From Deltaproteobacteria bacterium (GTDB lineage Bacteria; Myxococcota; Myxococcia; Myxococcales; Anaeromyxobacteraceae), in assembly GCA_016214955.1 (NCBI GenBank), contig JACRMN010000013.1:176821-240820 (forward strand): a DNA stretch of 64,000 nt, read 5' to 3'. Every line of letters begins with the position of its first letter. Position 1 is the first letter of the stretch. The position numbers and the translations under genes are program-made. The notes beneath the pieces were generated by a model. It was not told the origin of the DNA. It searched no databases and saw nothing but the letters and a program-made list of their open reading frames with translations. Of this stretch, positions 42,691 through 51,528 are shown piece by piece.

Positions 42691-43560
42691 GTGGCCGACC
42701 TCTCGCTCTTCCTGCTCACCTGCGCCTGGGGAAGCACCTTCCTCCTGGTGAAGAACGCGACGGCCACGACCTCGGTCTTCCCGTTCCTGGCCGTGCGCTT
42801 CGGCATCGCCGCGGCGGTGCTGGGGGCGGTGTGGCTCTGGCGGCGCGATCGGCCCACGCCTGGCCTGTGGCGCGACGGCCTGCTGCTCGGCCTCGCCATG
42901 CTGGCCGGCTTCGCCTTCCAGACGCTGGGCCTGGTGCACACCACCCCCTCGCGCTCGGCCTTCATCACCGGCATGTGCGTGCTGGTGGTGCCCTTCCTGG
43001 GCCGCTTCCTCTACCAGCGGGCCGTCCCCGCCTCCTCCTGGGTGGGTGTGCTCCTCGCCACCGCGGGGCTGGTGGCCCTGTACCGCGACGCCATCAGCGC
43101 CGCGGTCCAGTGGGGCGACCTCCTCACCGCCGCCTGCGCGCTCGCCTACAGCTTCCAGATCGTCTGGACCGGCGAGTTCTCCCGGCGCCACCCGCTCACC
43201 CTCCTCACCCTCGTGCAGGTGGGCGTCACCTTCGTGGGCTCGGCGCTCCTCATCCCCCTGGAGCCGGTGCGCTTCGGCGCCGGTGGACCGTTCTGGGCCT
43301 CGATCCTCTTCATGGCGCTGGCCATGACCGCAGGCGCCTTCTTCGTCATGAACTGGGCCCAGCGCCACACCACCGCGGTGCGGGCCGCCCTCATCTACTC
43401 CCTGGAGCCGGTGACCGCCTCGCTCTTCTCCTGGTACTTCGGCGGCGAGGTGATGAGCGCCAACCACCTCCTCGGCGGCGCCCTCATCGTGCTCGGCGTG
43501 CTCACCGGGGAGGTGGGCGGCGCGGTGCTGGGCCGGCTGCGGCCGGTGTCGGCCCCCTGA
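42691..43560 (+). CDS. DMT-superfamily (EamA-type) transporter
   Basis: The 289-residue protein has ten helices in two EamA halves. It opens VADLSLFLLTCAWGSTFLLVK, with the family WGSxF motif, and the second half has SLEPVTASLFSWYFGGEVMS followed by GGALIVLGVL, the classic EamA end. The GTG at 42691 fits the first helix. Substrate unknown. It is a distant paralogue of the transporter at 27-866. Confidence 0.88.
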   Translation: MADLSLFLLTCAWGSTFLLVKNATATTSVFPFLAVRFGIAAAVLGAVWLWRRDRPTPGLWRDGLLLGLAMLAGFAFQTLGLVHTTPSRSAFITGMCVLVVPFLGRFLYQRAVPASSWVGVLLATAGLVALYRDAISAAVQWGDLLTAACALAYSFQIVWTGEFSRRHPLTLLTLVQVGVTFVGSALLIPLEPVRFGAGGPFWASILFMALAMTAGAFFVMNWAQRHTTAVRAALIYSLEPVTASLFSWYFGGEVMSANHLLGGALIVLGVLTGEVGGAVLGRLRPVSAP

Positions 43561-43573
43561 GCTACAACCGGGC

Positions 43574-44563
43574 ATGGCCCGGGCACCCATCGAGATCCGC
43601 GACGGCGAGATCCACGTGCCCGGCAGCGGCCTGTGGCTCGACGCCCGGCGCCGCGCCCCCTGCGCCTTCGTCTCCCACGCCCACGGCGACCACATCGGCC
43701 GCCACGACCGCACCATCGCCACCCCGGCCACGCTGGCGCTCATGCAGCACCGCCTCGGGAAGCCCAGGCGCGGCGACTGGCTCCCGGCCGGCTACCGCGA
43801 GCCCTTCGGCATCGGCGACCTGACGGTGGAGCTCTTCCCCGCCGGACACGTCCTGGGCTCGGCACAGATCCGCATCGCCCGCGACGGCCACGCCGTCACC
43901 TACTCGGGCGACCTGTGCACCGAGCCCACGCTCACCGCCGAGCCCTGCGAGGTCGCCCCCTGCGACACGCTGGTGCTCGAGTCCACCTTCGGCCACCCGC
44001 GCTACGTCTTCCCGCCCAAGGAGGAGGTGCTCGGGCAGGTGCGCCGCTTCGTGGACGACGCCCTCTCCGACGGCGTGACGCCGGTGCTCTTCGGCTACGC
44101 GCTGGGCAAGGCCCAGGAGATCCTCCGGTACCTCTCCGGCCTCGGTTACCCCTGCCGCGCCCACCCCATGGTCCATGCCGTCAACCGGGTCTACGAGTCC
44201 TGCGGGGTGGCGCTGCCCGGCGTGCGCTCCCTCGACGCCGAGGTGCCGGAGCCCGGCGAGGTGGTGGTGGCGCCGCCGCACCTGGCCCGCAGCGCCGCGG
44301 TGCTGCGCATCCGCAGGCGGCGCACCGCCGTGCTCACCGGCTGGGCCATCGAGGGAGGCCGCTTCCGCTACCGGGGCATGGACGCCGCCTTCCCGCTCTC
44401 CGACCACGCCGACTATCCCTCGCTCCTCGCCTACGCCCGGGCCAGCGGCGCCCGCCGGGTCTTCACCGTGCACGGCCACGCCGAGGAGCTGGCGGCGGCC
44501 CTGCGCAGGCAGGGGCTGCGGGCCGAGCCGCTGGCCGAGCGGCGCCAGCTGGAGCTGCTGTAG
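43574..44563 (+). CDS. MBL-fold exonuclease-like protein (beta-CASP/Ysh1-like)
   Basis: The 329-residue protein has the zinc motif FVSHAHGDHIG, then PAGHVLGSAQI (third His), TYSGDLCTEPT (Asp), LSDHADYPSLL and VFTVHGHAEEL. That set is the core of mRNA 3'-end-processing and ligase-associated exonucleases (beta-CASP nucleases). A DNA or RNA 3' trimming role is expected. No ligase gene is adjacent, so the assignment to DNA repair rests only on family. Confidence 0.85.
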   Translation: MARAPIEIRDGEIHVPGSGLWLDARRRAPCAFVSHAHGDHIGRHDRTIATPATLALMQHRLGKPRRGDWLPAGYREPFGIGDLTVELFPAGHVLGSAQIRIARDGHAVTYSGDLCTEPTLTAEPCEVAPCDTLVLESTFGHPRYVFPPKEEVLGQVRRFVDDALSDGVTPVLFGYALGKAQEILRYLSGLGYPCRAHPMVHAVNRVYESCGVALPGVRSLDAEVPEPGEVVVAPPHLARSAAVLRIRRRRTAVLTGWAIEGGRFRYRGMDAAFPLSDHADYPSLLAYARASGARRVFTVHGHAEELAAALRRQGLRAEPLAERRQLELL

Positions 44564-44619
44564 GGCTTCGCCGGGCCCCGCCCCTGTGCTCCCGCCCCCC
44601 GGCGCGGTAGAACCCCGCC

Positions 44620-45573
44620 GTGCTCGAGTTCAAGGTCTCCGCCGACGCCGCCGGCCAGCGCCTCGACAAGTTCGTCCGCAAGGTGCTGCGCGACGTGCCG
44701 CTCTCCCACGTCTTCAAGATGCTGCGCACCCGCAAGGTGCGGGTCAACGGCTCCCGCGGCCGGGCCGAGCAGGTGCTCGCCGAGGGGGACGTGGTGGTGG
44801 TGCGCGGCGACGAGGAGAAGCTGCTCGCGCCGCAGGAGGAGAAGGGGCCGCGGGCCCGCGGCGGCCTGGCCGTGCTCTTCGAGGACGAGGCGGTGCTGGT
44901 GGTGAACAAGCCATCCGGCCTCGCCGCCCACCCCGGCACCGGCATCACCGGGGCCACGCTGGTGGAGGAGGCCCGCGCCTACCTGAAGGTGCCGGCCCAG
45001 CTCTCGCCCGCCGAGTTCAAGCCCAGCCCCGCCCACCGGCTCGACCGCGAGACCTCCGGCATCGTGCTGGTGGCCAAGACCCGCAAGGCCATGGTGAAGC
45101 TCACCGAGCTCTTCACCGACGGCAGCCAGGTGAAGAAGAGCTACCTCACCCTCGCCAAGGGGAAGATGCCGCGCGACGCCGGCACCATCGACATCCCGCT
45201 CTCCGAGCACGAGCAGACGGCCAGGTCGAAGGACAAGCGGGGCGTGAACTTCCAGGAAGCCATCACCCACTACCGGGTGCTCTCCTCCATGAAGGAGGCC
45301 TCGCTCCTCGGCATCCGCATCGAGACCGGCCGCACCCACCAGATCCGGCGCCACCTCCAGGCGGCGGGCCACCCGGTGGCCGGCGACAAGCGCTACGGCG
45401 ACTTCGCCTTCAACCGCACGGCCCGGCAGCGCTGGGGGCTCGGCCGGATGTTCCTCCACGCCTGGAAGCTGACCCTGCCGCACCCCATCACCGGGAAGCC
45501 CCTGGTGCTCGAGGCGCCGCTGCCGGCGGAGCTGGTCGAGGCGCTGAAGCGGATCAACCTGAAGGGGCCGTAG
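44620..45573 (+). CDS. RluA-family 23S rRNA pseudouridine synthase
   Basis: The 317-residue protein has an N-terminal S4 RNA-binding domain (GQRLDKFVRKVLRDVPLSH, KVRVNGSR) and a catalytic domain with NKPSGLAAHPG, AHRLDRETSGIVLVAKT (catalytic Asp), ETGRTHQIRRHLQAAGHPVAGDKRYG. This is the RluC/RluD branch of large-subunit pseudouridine synthases. GTG start at 44620. Its 3' end overlaps the converging gene at 45554 by 20 bases. Confidence 0.92.
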   Translation: MLEFKVSADAAGQRLDKFVRKVLRDVPLSHVFKMLRTRKVRVNGSRGRAEQVLAEGDVVVVRGDEEKLLAPQEEKGPRARGGLAVLFEDEAVLVVNKPSGLAAHPGTGITGATLVEEARAYLKVPAQLSPAEFKPSPAHRLDRETSGIVLVAKTRKAMVKLTELFTDGSQVKKSYLTLAKGKMPRDAGTIDIPLSEHEQTARSKDKRGVNFQEAITHYRVLSSMKEASLLGIRIETGRTHQIRRHLQAAGHPVAGDKRYGDFAFNRTARQRWGLGRMFLHAWKLTLPHPITGKPLVLEAPLPAELVEALKRINLKGP

Positions 45574-46381
45574 GCTCCTCCCCCGCCGGACGCCAGCCGA
45601 CGGCGGCCAGCAGGGCCTCCGCCTCCTCGGGCCGCAGGAGCGAGTGGTAGCGCAGCGCGCTCCGCTGCCCTCTCTTCAGCCGCGTGTGGCGCCTGTAGCT
45701 CACCAGCGGGTGGTGCGAGAGGCAGCGGGAGCAGCGCGCCAGCGCCAGGACCGCCGCCGCCTCCTCGTCCGGCGCGCCGAGGGCCGCGGCCACGGCGGGC
45801 ATGTCGCGCCGGTCCAGGGCCGCCGCCGCCGCGCGGACGGACGCCTCGGCCCCCGAGCCGACGGCGACGCGGACCTCCGGCTGGTACCAGCGCTTGCAGC
45901 GCTCGCAGAAGGGCATCCGGGCCCGGCCCCAGGCCAGGCTCCCCGCCGAGCCGGCGGCCACCAGCGCCTCGAGGCCCCAGAGGACGAGGCCCCAGGTGCC
46001 CGCCGGGCGGCGGCCGCCCGGATCCGGCCGCGGGCGGGGCTGCCCGGTGTCCGCGGGGGCGGGCCGGGAGCGGACCGGCGCCGGGAGGAGCGCCGCACCG
46101 TCGGCGAGGTGCAGCGCGAGCACGCCGGAGAGACCCCCGGCGGCGGCGAGCAGTGCCGCCCGGAGCGGAGCCCGCACCCGGAAGCGGCCGACCGCCCAGC
46201 GGCCGAAGAGGCCGACGGCGAGGCCCAGGAGCAGCGGGAAGAAGGGGAACAGCCGCAGCTCGGGGACGACGAGCGACGCCGCCAGGCCGGCGACGCCCCC
46301 CACGGCCAGGCAGCCCACCAGCAGGGTGGCCGTCGAGCCCGAGTCGCCGAGTCCGGAGGGCCTGTAGGGCCGCGCTGCCAT
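45554..46381 (-). CDS. Membrane protein with cysteine-pair domain
   Basis: The 275-residue protein has four N-terminal helices and a further helix near residue 135, then a soluble tail with MPFCERCKRWY and, about 65 residues later, ARCSRCLSHHPLV. Two CxxC pairs of this kind usually form one zinc ribbon. I do not recognise the family. The ATG at 46381 starts just before the first helix. The 255-base gap upstream to the patatin gene holds a perfect 12-bp palindrome (ACCGGCGCCGGT near 46468) and otherwise nothing I can name. Confidence 0.65.
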   Translation of the reverse strand: MAARPYRPSGLGDSGSTATLLVGCLAVGGVAGLAASLVVPELRLFPFFPLLLGLAVGLFGRWAVGRFRVRAPLRAALLAAAGGLSGVLALHLADGAALLPAPVRSRPAPADTGQPRPRPDPGGRRPAGTWGLVLWGLEALVAAGSAGSLAWGRARMPFCERCKRWYQPEVRVAVGSGAEASVRAAAAALDRRDMPAVAAALGAPDEEAAAVLALARCSRCLSHHPLVSYRRHTRLKRGQRSALRYHSLLRPEEAEALLAAVGWRPAGEEPTAPSG

Positions 46382-46636
46382 CGCCGCTCCTCCCCGGGCC
46401 TGGGCGCCTCCGCCCGCGCCGGCCGCCGGCGGTCACCCGATCATCGGATCGCCGGGAGCCTCAGGCAACCGGCGCCGGTGTCGCGTCCCTTCGCGGCGGG
46501 CGCTCGCACCGGGGCAGGCCCGTTCCGCCACCCCATCGGGAGCTGGCAGCTCCGGCCGGCGGGCTCCGTCCGGAGAGATGGGAGCGCCGCGCCCGCGACG
46601 GGCGCCCGCCTCCCGACCCCTGCCCCGAGGCCGCGC

Positions 46637-47575
46637 ATGAGCTCCCGGAACGAAGCACCACCCCCTGCTCCCCGCCACCGCCTGGCCCTGGTCATCGGCT
46701 CGGGCGGCGTCCGGAGCGTCGCCGCCGTGGGCGTCGCCGAGGCGCTGGCCCGCCGGGGCATCCGCCCCGACCTGCTCGTCGGCTGCAGCTCCGGGGCCCT
46801 GGCGGGCGCAGCCATCGCGCTCGGCCTGCCGCCCGACGAGGCCCTGCGCCGCCTCCAGGCCCACTGGAAGCCCGAGCTGACCGAGCGGCGCCGCTGGAGC
46901 GCCTGGGGGCAGCTCCTGCTGCCGCGCCTGCTGGGCTTCGGCGCCGACTTCGCCCTGCGCGACGGCCGGCCCATGGCCGCCGAGTTCGAGGCGGGGTTCG
47001 GCGAGCAGCGGCTCGAGGCGCTGCCCACGCCGCTGCGCGTGGCGGTCACCGACGCCCAGACCGGGCAGCCGGCGCTGCTCACCCGGGGTCGGCTGGTGGA
47101 CGCCCTGCGGGCCACCATGGCGGTGCCGTTCCTGTTCCCCAGCGTGGAGGTCGACGGCCGGCGGCTCCAGGACGGCTTCGTCTCCGACCCGCTGCCGGTG
47201 GGCGCGGCCCGAGACGCCGGCGGGGTGCTGGCCCTCGGCTTCCCCGGCGCGATGCCGCGGCGCATCGATCGGCCCTCGCGGATGCTGGCCCAGGTCACCA
47301 CCGCGATGACCAACAACCTGCTCGAGGCCCGCGTCGAGGCGGCGCGGGCCTCGGGCCAGCGGGTGCTCCGCCTGGAGCTGGTGCTCGACCGTCGCGTCGG
47401 GCTCTGGGAGACCGAGGCCATGCCCTACCTCCACGAGGCGGGCCGCCGTGCCGCCGAGGCGCGCCTCGCCGAGATCGAGGCGCTGTGGGCGGAGACGGCA
47501 GGTCCCAGGCCGCTGCCCGCCCCGGAGAGGGCACGGGGCGAGCGCGGGAGCCGGGCCGAGGGGAGGAGCGCGTGA
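46637..47575 (+). CDS. Patatin-like phospholipase
   Basis: The 312-residue protein has the patatin oxyanion loop GSGGVR, the nucleophile elbow GCSSGA and the catalytic Asp in DGFVSDPLPV, the Ser-Asp dyad of this family. Between them are ATMAVPFLFPSVEVDGR, a typical stretch. Such enzymes cleave acyl chains from membrane lipids. It has no signal peptide, so it acts in the cytoplasm unless secreted by a type III or VI system. A lipoprotein gene overlaps its end by four bases. Confidence 0.9.
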   Translation: MSSRNEAPPPAPRHRLALVIGSGGVRSVAAVGVAEALARRGIRPDLLVGCSSGALAGAAIALGLPPDEALRRLQAHWKPELTERRRWSAWGQLLLPRLLGFGADFALRDGRPMAAEFEAGFGEQRLEALPTPLRVAVTDAQTGQPALLTRGRLVDALRATMAVPFLFPSVEVDGRRLQDGFVSDPLPVGAARDAGGVLALGFPGAMPRRIDRPSRMLAQVTTAMTNNLLEARVEAARASGQRVLRLELVLDRRVGLWETEAMPYLHEAGRRAAEARLAEIEALWAETAGPRPLPAPERARGERGSRAEGRSA

Positions 47576-48084
47576 GCCCCCGGGGTGGCGCCCTGGCCGC
47601 CGCGGTGGCAGCGCTCCTCCTCTCGTCCGGCTGCCGGGAGGCCTCCGCGCCCGGGTGGCGGCAGCTCGAGGCGCGCAGCTGCACCCTGCGGCTCGCCGGG
47701 CCGCTCGCCGGCGACCTGCCCTGCCGCGGCCTCGCCTGGCGCCGCGAGGAGGGCTGGGTGCTCTTCGCCACGCTGGAGCCGGGCAGCCGCTACGCCGGCT
47801 CGCTGCAGCTCCTGGTGCGGAGCGGCGAGGGCGGGCAGGCAGCGGGGCCGCTGCCCGAGGGCCGGGCCGTGTTCCGCGAGCCGGGGCGCGCCGGCGTGGG
47901 CGTGATCTGGGGCGGCGTCCCGCGCGGCCTGGTGAGGCTGGCGCTCTCCGGCGGCGAGCCGGTGGCGGCGCGGGTGGAGGCGGTGGTGTCGCCCCTGCGC
48001 GCCAACCCGGTGGAGGAGCCGCTGCGGGTGGAGCTCACCCTGGACCTCGGCCGCGCAGGGCTCGCCGCGGCGCCGGCGCGGTAG
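47572..48084 (+). CDS. Small lipoprotein of unknown function
   Basis: The 170-residue protein starts with GTG overlapping the patatin stop (GTGA). It has a lipoprotein signal, ALLLSSGCRE, and a beta-rich mature domain with RSCTLRLAGPLAGDLPCRGLAW (two cysteines). I recognise no family. Coupling to the patatin gene is the only clue to function. Confidence 0.7.
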   Translation: MSPRGGALAAAVAALLLSSGCREASAPGWRQLEARSCTLRLAGPLAGDLPCRGLAWRREEGWVLFATLEPGSRYAGSLQLLVRSGEGGQAAGPLPEGRAVFREPGRAGVGVIWGGVPRGLVRLALSGGEPVAARVEAVVSPLRANPVEEPLRVELTLDLGRAGLAAAPAR

Positions 48085-48104
48085 GGGCGCACCCGCGCCT
48101 GCCC

Positions 48105-50765
48105 TCAGGGGTTCCCGGGGTCGAGCCGCCGGAGCGCCTCGGCCGCCTCCGCGGCCTGGGGGTGGGCCGGGTCGAGGCTCCCGGCGAGCTGCTCCCGCGC
48201 CGCGCGGTAAGCGGCGGCGGCCTCGGCTCCGCGCCCCGCCCGCTCCTCGATCCGCCCGAGCAGGAGCTGGGCGCGCCCCACGAAGGCGGAGTGGGGCTGG
48301 TGGCGCCGGTAGCGGACCACGATCTCGAGCAGCTGCCGGGCGTCGGCGCGCGCCTGCTCGACCTGGCCGCGCGCCAGCGCCAGCGGGGCCCGGAGGCGCA
48401 GCAGGTTCACCAGCCCACCCTCGGGGAGCGGCTGGCCGCCGACGGCCAGCATGGTCTCCAGCGTCCGCTGCACCTCGTCCAGCTGGCCCAGGTCGAGGTG
48501 GTAGATCCCGCGCTGGTAGGCCACCAGGATTCGCTCCACCGGCCTCGGCCCCGGCGCCGCGTCCAGGATCCGGTCCGCCTCCTCCAGCGTCCTGCGGGCC
48601 TCGTCGAGCCGGCCCATCTGGCGGTGGGCGCCGGCCAGGCCGGCGAGGGACTGCACCTCGACCCAGGAGTTGCCGCTCTCCCTTCCCAGCTTCACGGCCC
48701 GGGCGAACTGGCCGGCGGCCTCGTCGTGCCGGCCCAGCGAGTCGAGGGCGGCCGCGTACCGGCTGACCACGCCGTCGGGCGGCGTCCGCCCGGCGAAGGC
48801 CTGCAGGATGGCCTCGAGGTGGGCTATCCCCCCCCGCACCGCGCCCATCTTCATGAGCACGTTGCCGAGCTCGTAGTGGACCTCGACGGCATCCGAGGCA
48901 CCGCCCAGGCCCGCTTCACCCAGCACCGCCAGCGCCTCCTCCAGGTGCCGCTCCGCCGAGGCGACGTCGAGGGCCAGGCTCTCGGCCGCCCCCAGCCAGC
49001 GCAGCACCCGGGCCCGCAGCCGCGGCGAGGCCCGGGTCGCCGACGCCAGCGTGGCCTGCGCGGCCCGGGCGTGGCGCAGCGCCACCTCGGGCCTCTCCAC
49101 GTGGTGGGAGAGCATGCTGCTCGTGCCCTGGCACTCGGCCCGGACCTCGGGGGCGAGCGAGGCGTCGGCGGCCCAGGGCGCGATCTCGGCGCGGGCCCGC
49201 GGCCCCTCGGCCGTGTCGTAGAAGCTGAGCGCCCGCCGGCAGGCCACCAGGGCGAGGAGGTCCCTGTCGCTGGACGCGCGCAGCCGCTCGCCGGCCCGGT
49301 CGAGCAGGGCGCGCGCCCGGACCTGGTCGTTGACGGCGTCCTGGTAGCTGGCGAGCGCCAGCAGCACCATGGCCTCCTGCTCCGGCGCCCCGGCGTGGGC
49401 CGCGCGCGACATCTCGGCGCTGCTCTGCAAGAGCCGCTGCAGCGCCTCGCCGTCGAGCCGGGCGGCCGCCTGGCTGACGAGGAAGTCGAGCACCTCCATC
49501 ACCGCGCCGCTGCGCGCCAGCAGGGCGTGGGCCCGGTCCCGCTCGGCGAGCGCCACCCGCGCCTGCCAGACGGTGGAGGCCACGCCCGCCAGGAGCGCCA
49601 GGGCCACGGCGGCGGCGGCCGTGACGCCCAGGCGGTGGCGGGCCAGGAACTTTCGCGTCCGGTACCCGAGGCCGTCGGGCCGGGCCAGCACCGGCTCGTC
49701 GGCCAAATGGCGGCGCAGGTCCTGGGCGAGCTCGTTCACCGTGGCGTAGCGCTCGTCGGGCTCCTTCTTGAGCGCCTTGGCGACGATGGTCTCGAGGTCG
49801 CCTTCCAAGAGCCTCCTGTCGGCCGCGGCGGCCGAAAGGGCGAGCCGGGCCGGCGTCGCTTCCCGGATGGCCCAGGTCATCCCGCCGATGGGGTTGCGCT
49901 CGATGGCGTACGGGCGCCTGCCGGCGAGCAGCTCGAAGAGCACCACCCCCAGCGCGTAGACGTCGGTGGCCACGGTGACGATGCCGTCGCCCAGCTGCTC
50001 CGGCGCGGCGTAGTCGGGCGTGAAGGCGCGGCCCAGGAGCTCGGTGGTCTCGCTGGGCGCGCCGACGCCCTCGGAGAGGAGCTTGGCGATGCCGAAGTCG
50101 AGCAGCTTCACCTGCCCCTCGCCCGTCACCAGGATGTTGGGCGGCTTCAGGTCCCTGTGCACCACCAGCCGGGTGTGGGCGTAGGCCACCGCCTCCGCCA
50201 CCTGCAGGAAGAGCCCGACCCGCTCCCGCACCGGCAGCCCGTGCTCCCGGGCGTACCTGTCGATGGGCAGGCCGTCCACGTACTCCATCGCCAGCCAGGT
50301 CCGGCCGGCGGCGTCCACGCCGGCGTCGTAGAGCCGCGCGATGTGCGGGTGCTCCAGCGCCGCCAGCGCGTCCCGCTCCCGCAGGAGGCGCCGCGAGAGC
50401 GCCGCCGGGTCGGCCGACCAGCGCGGGAGCTTCAGGGCCACCTGGCGCGCCGGACCGCCGTCGGCCCGCTCCGCCAGCCAGACGGTGCCCATGCCGCCCG
50501 CGCCCAGCTCCCGCAGGAGCCGCCACGGCCCCACCGGCGCGCCGGGGGCCGGTCCCAGGCCCGCCGCCAGGGGCGGCAGCGTGGCCAGAAAGCCCTGGCC
50601 GGCGCCGTCGAGCCCGCGCAGCAGCTCCCGCAGCGGCTCGCGAAGGTGGGCCTGCTCCGGCGGCAGCGAGTCGGCGAAGGCGGCCCGCTCCTCGGCCGGG
50701 AGCTCGAGGGCGCGGTCCACGAGCCGCGAGAGCGCGGGCCAGTGCTCCGGGGCGAAGGTGCTCAC
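48105..50765 (-). CDS. Membrane-anchored serine/threonine protein kinase with TPR-like C-terminus
   Basis: The 886-residue protein has a short helical N-terminus, a Hanks-type kinase domain (about 79-350), one membrane helix (about 380-400) and about 480 residues of TPR-like helical repeats outside. Kinase residues are intact: glycine loop GAGGMG (88-93), K112, HRDLKPPN with D205, and DFG at 223-225, then YAAPEQ. The C-terminal repeats probably bind a partner. The gene starts with GTG overlapping the ECF sigma factor's stop, so kinase and sigma factor are made together. Confidence 0.92.
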   Translation of the reverse strand: MSTFAPEHWPALSRLVDRALELPAEERAAFADSLPPEQAHLREPLRELLRGLDGAGQGFLATLPPLAAGLGPAPGAPVGPWRLLRELGAGGMGTVWLAERADGGPARQVALKLPRWSADPAALSRRLLRERDALAALEHPHIARLYDAGVDAAGRTWLAMEYVDGLPIDRYAREHGLPVRERVGLFLQVAEAVAYAHTRLVVHRDLKPPNILVTGEGQVKLLDFGIAKLLSEGVGAPSETTELLGRAFTPDYAAPEQLGDGIVTVATDVYALGVVLFELLAGRRPYAIERNPIGGMTWAIREATPARLALSAAAADRRLLEGDLETIVAKALKKEPDERYATVNELAQDLRRHLADEPVLARPDGLGYRTRKFLARHRLGVTAAAAVALALLAGVASTVWQARVALAERDRAHALLARSGAVMEVLDFLVSQAAARLDGEALQRLLQSSAEMSRAAHAGAPEQEAMVLLALASYQDAVNDQVRARALLDRAGERLRASSDRDLLALVACRRALSFYDTAEGPRARAEIAPWAADASLAPEVRAECQGTSSMLSHHVERPEVALRHARAAQATLASATRASPRLRARVLRWLGAAESLALDVASAERHLEEALAVLGEAGLGGASDAVEVHYELGNVLMKMGAVRGGIAHLEAILQAFAGRTPPDGVVSRYAAALDSLGRHDEAAGQFARAVKLGRESGNSWVEVQSLAGLAGAHRQMGRLDEARRTLEEADRILDAAPGPRPVERILVAYQRGIYHLDLGQLDEVQRTLETMLAVGGQPLPEGGLVNLLRLRAPLALARGQVEQARADARQLLEIVVRYRRHQPHSAFVGRAQLLLGRIEERAGRGAEAAAAYRAAREQLAGSLDPAHPQAAEAAEALRRLDPGNP

Positions 50766-51352
50766 CCGGCCTCCGGCTCGCGGCCTCGCAGCAGCGCCGC
50801 CAGCAGGAGCCGCGCCTTCTCCCAGTCGCGCGCCAGCGTCCGCGGCGAGATGCCCAGCGCCGCCGCCACCTCGTCGGCGGGCAGGCCGGCGAAGAAGCGC
50901 ATCTCCACCACCTGGCCGAGCCGGGGCTCCAGCCCGGCGAGCCGCTCCAGCGCCTCGTGGATGCGCAGCACCTCCTCCTCGCCGGCCACCAGCCCCTCCG
51001 CCAGCCGGGTGGTGAGCGTCACCTTCTGCAGGTCGCCGCCGCGCTTCTCCGCCAGCCGCTCGCGGGCGAAGTCCACGATCACCGAGCGCATCACCCGCGA
51101 GGCGTAGGCGAAGAACTGGCCGCGCGAGGCCGCCTGCAGCCGCCCGGCGCCGGCCAGGCGCAGGAAGCTCTCCTGCACCAGCACCGAGGTGTCGAGGAGC
51201 GTGTTGCGCCCGCCGCCCAGGAGCCGGGCGCGGGCCAGGGCCTGGAGCTCGCGGTAGGCCGAGGCGAAGAGCGCCTCGCGGGCTCCCTCCTCCCCGGCGG
51301 CAGACCGCCGCAAGAGCTCGTCCAGATCGGCGTCCATGGCGGGCCCGTTCAT
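50762..51352 (-). CDS. ECF-type sigma factor (TIGR02999-like group)
   Basis: The 196-residue protein has sigma region 2 (AYRELQALARARL, ... TSVLVQESFLRLAGAG, GQFFAYASRVMRSVIVDFARERLAEKRGGDLQKVTL) and region 4 with PADEVAAALGISPRTLARDWEKAR. The L...ALVHE-like and RxMRxxxVDxARxxxAxKRG patterns mark the group that usually accompanies a serine/threonine kinase rather than an anti-sigma factor. The ATG at 51352 has a GAGGTGGGG ribosome-binding site; the longer reading starts before it. The downstream kinase overlaps by four bases and probably controls it. Confidence 0.9.
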   Translation of the reverse strand: MNGPAMDADLDELLRRSAAGEEGAREALFASAYRELQALARARLLGGGRNTLLDTSVLVQESFLRLAGAGRLQAASRGQFFAYASRVMRSVIVDFARERLAEKRGGDLQKVTLTTRLAEGLVAGEEEVLRIHEALERLAGLEPRLGQVVEMRFFAGLPADEVAAALGISPRTLARDWEKARLLLAALLRGREPEAG

Positions 51353-51528
51353 AATCCCCACCTCACCCGCAGTCACGGGAAGCGTGGGCCCACCGGCGCC
51401 CCGCGCGCGGCCCTGAGAGGGGGCGCCCGGTAGGGTCTCGCCAGGGGATCACCCCGCACCGCCCTCCGCCGGTGCCCCTCCCACGGCGCGTTGAATCGAC
51501 GCCGGAGGCCGCGTAGAGTCCCTCGCCC

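Noticed and set aside
46382..46636. A possible riboswitch or structured leader before the patatin gene
   Set aside because: There is a 12-bp palindrome and GC-rich pairing, but the conserved bases of c-di-GMP, SAM, SAH or cobalamin switches are not present.
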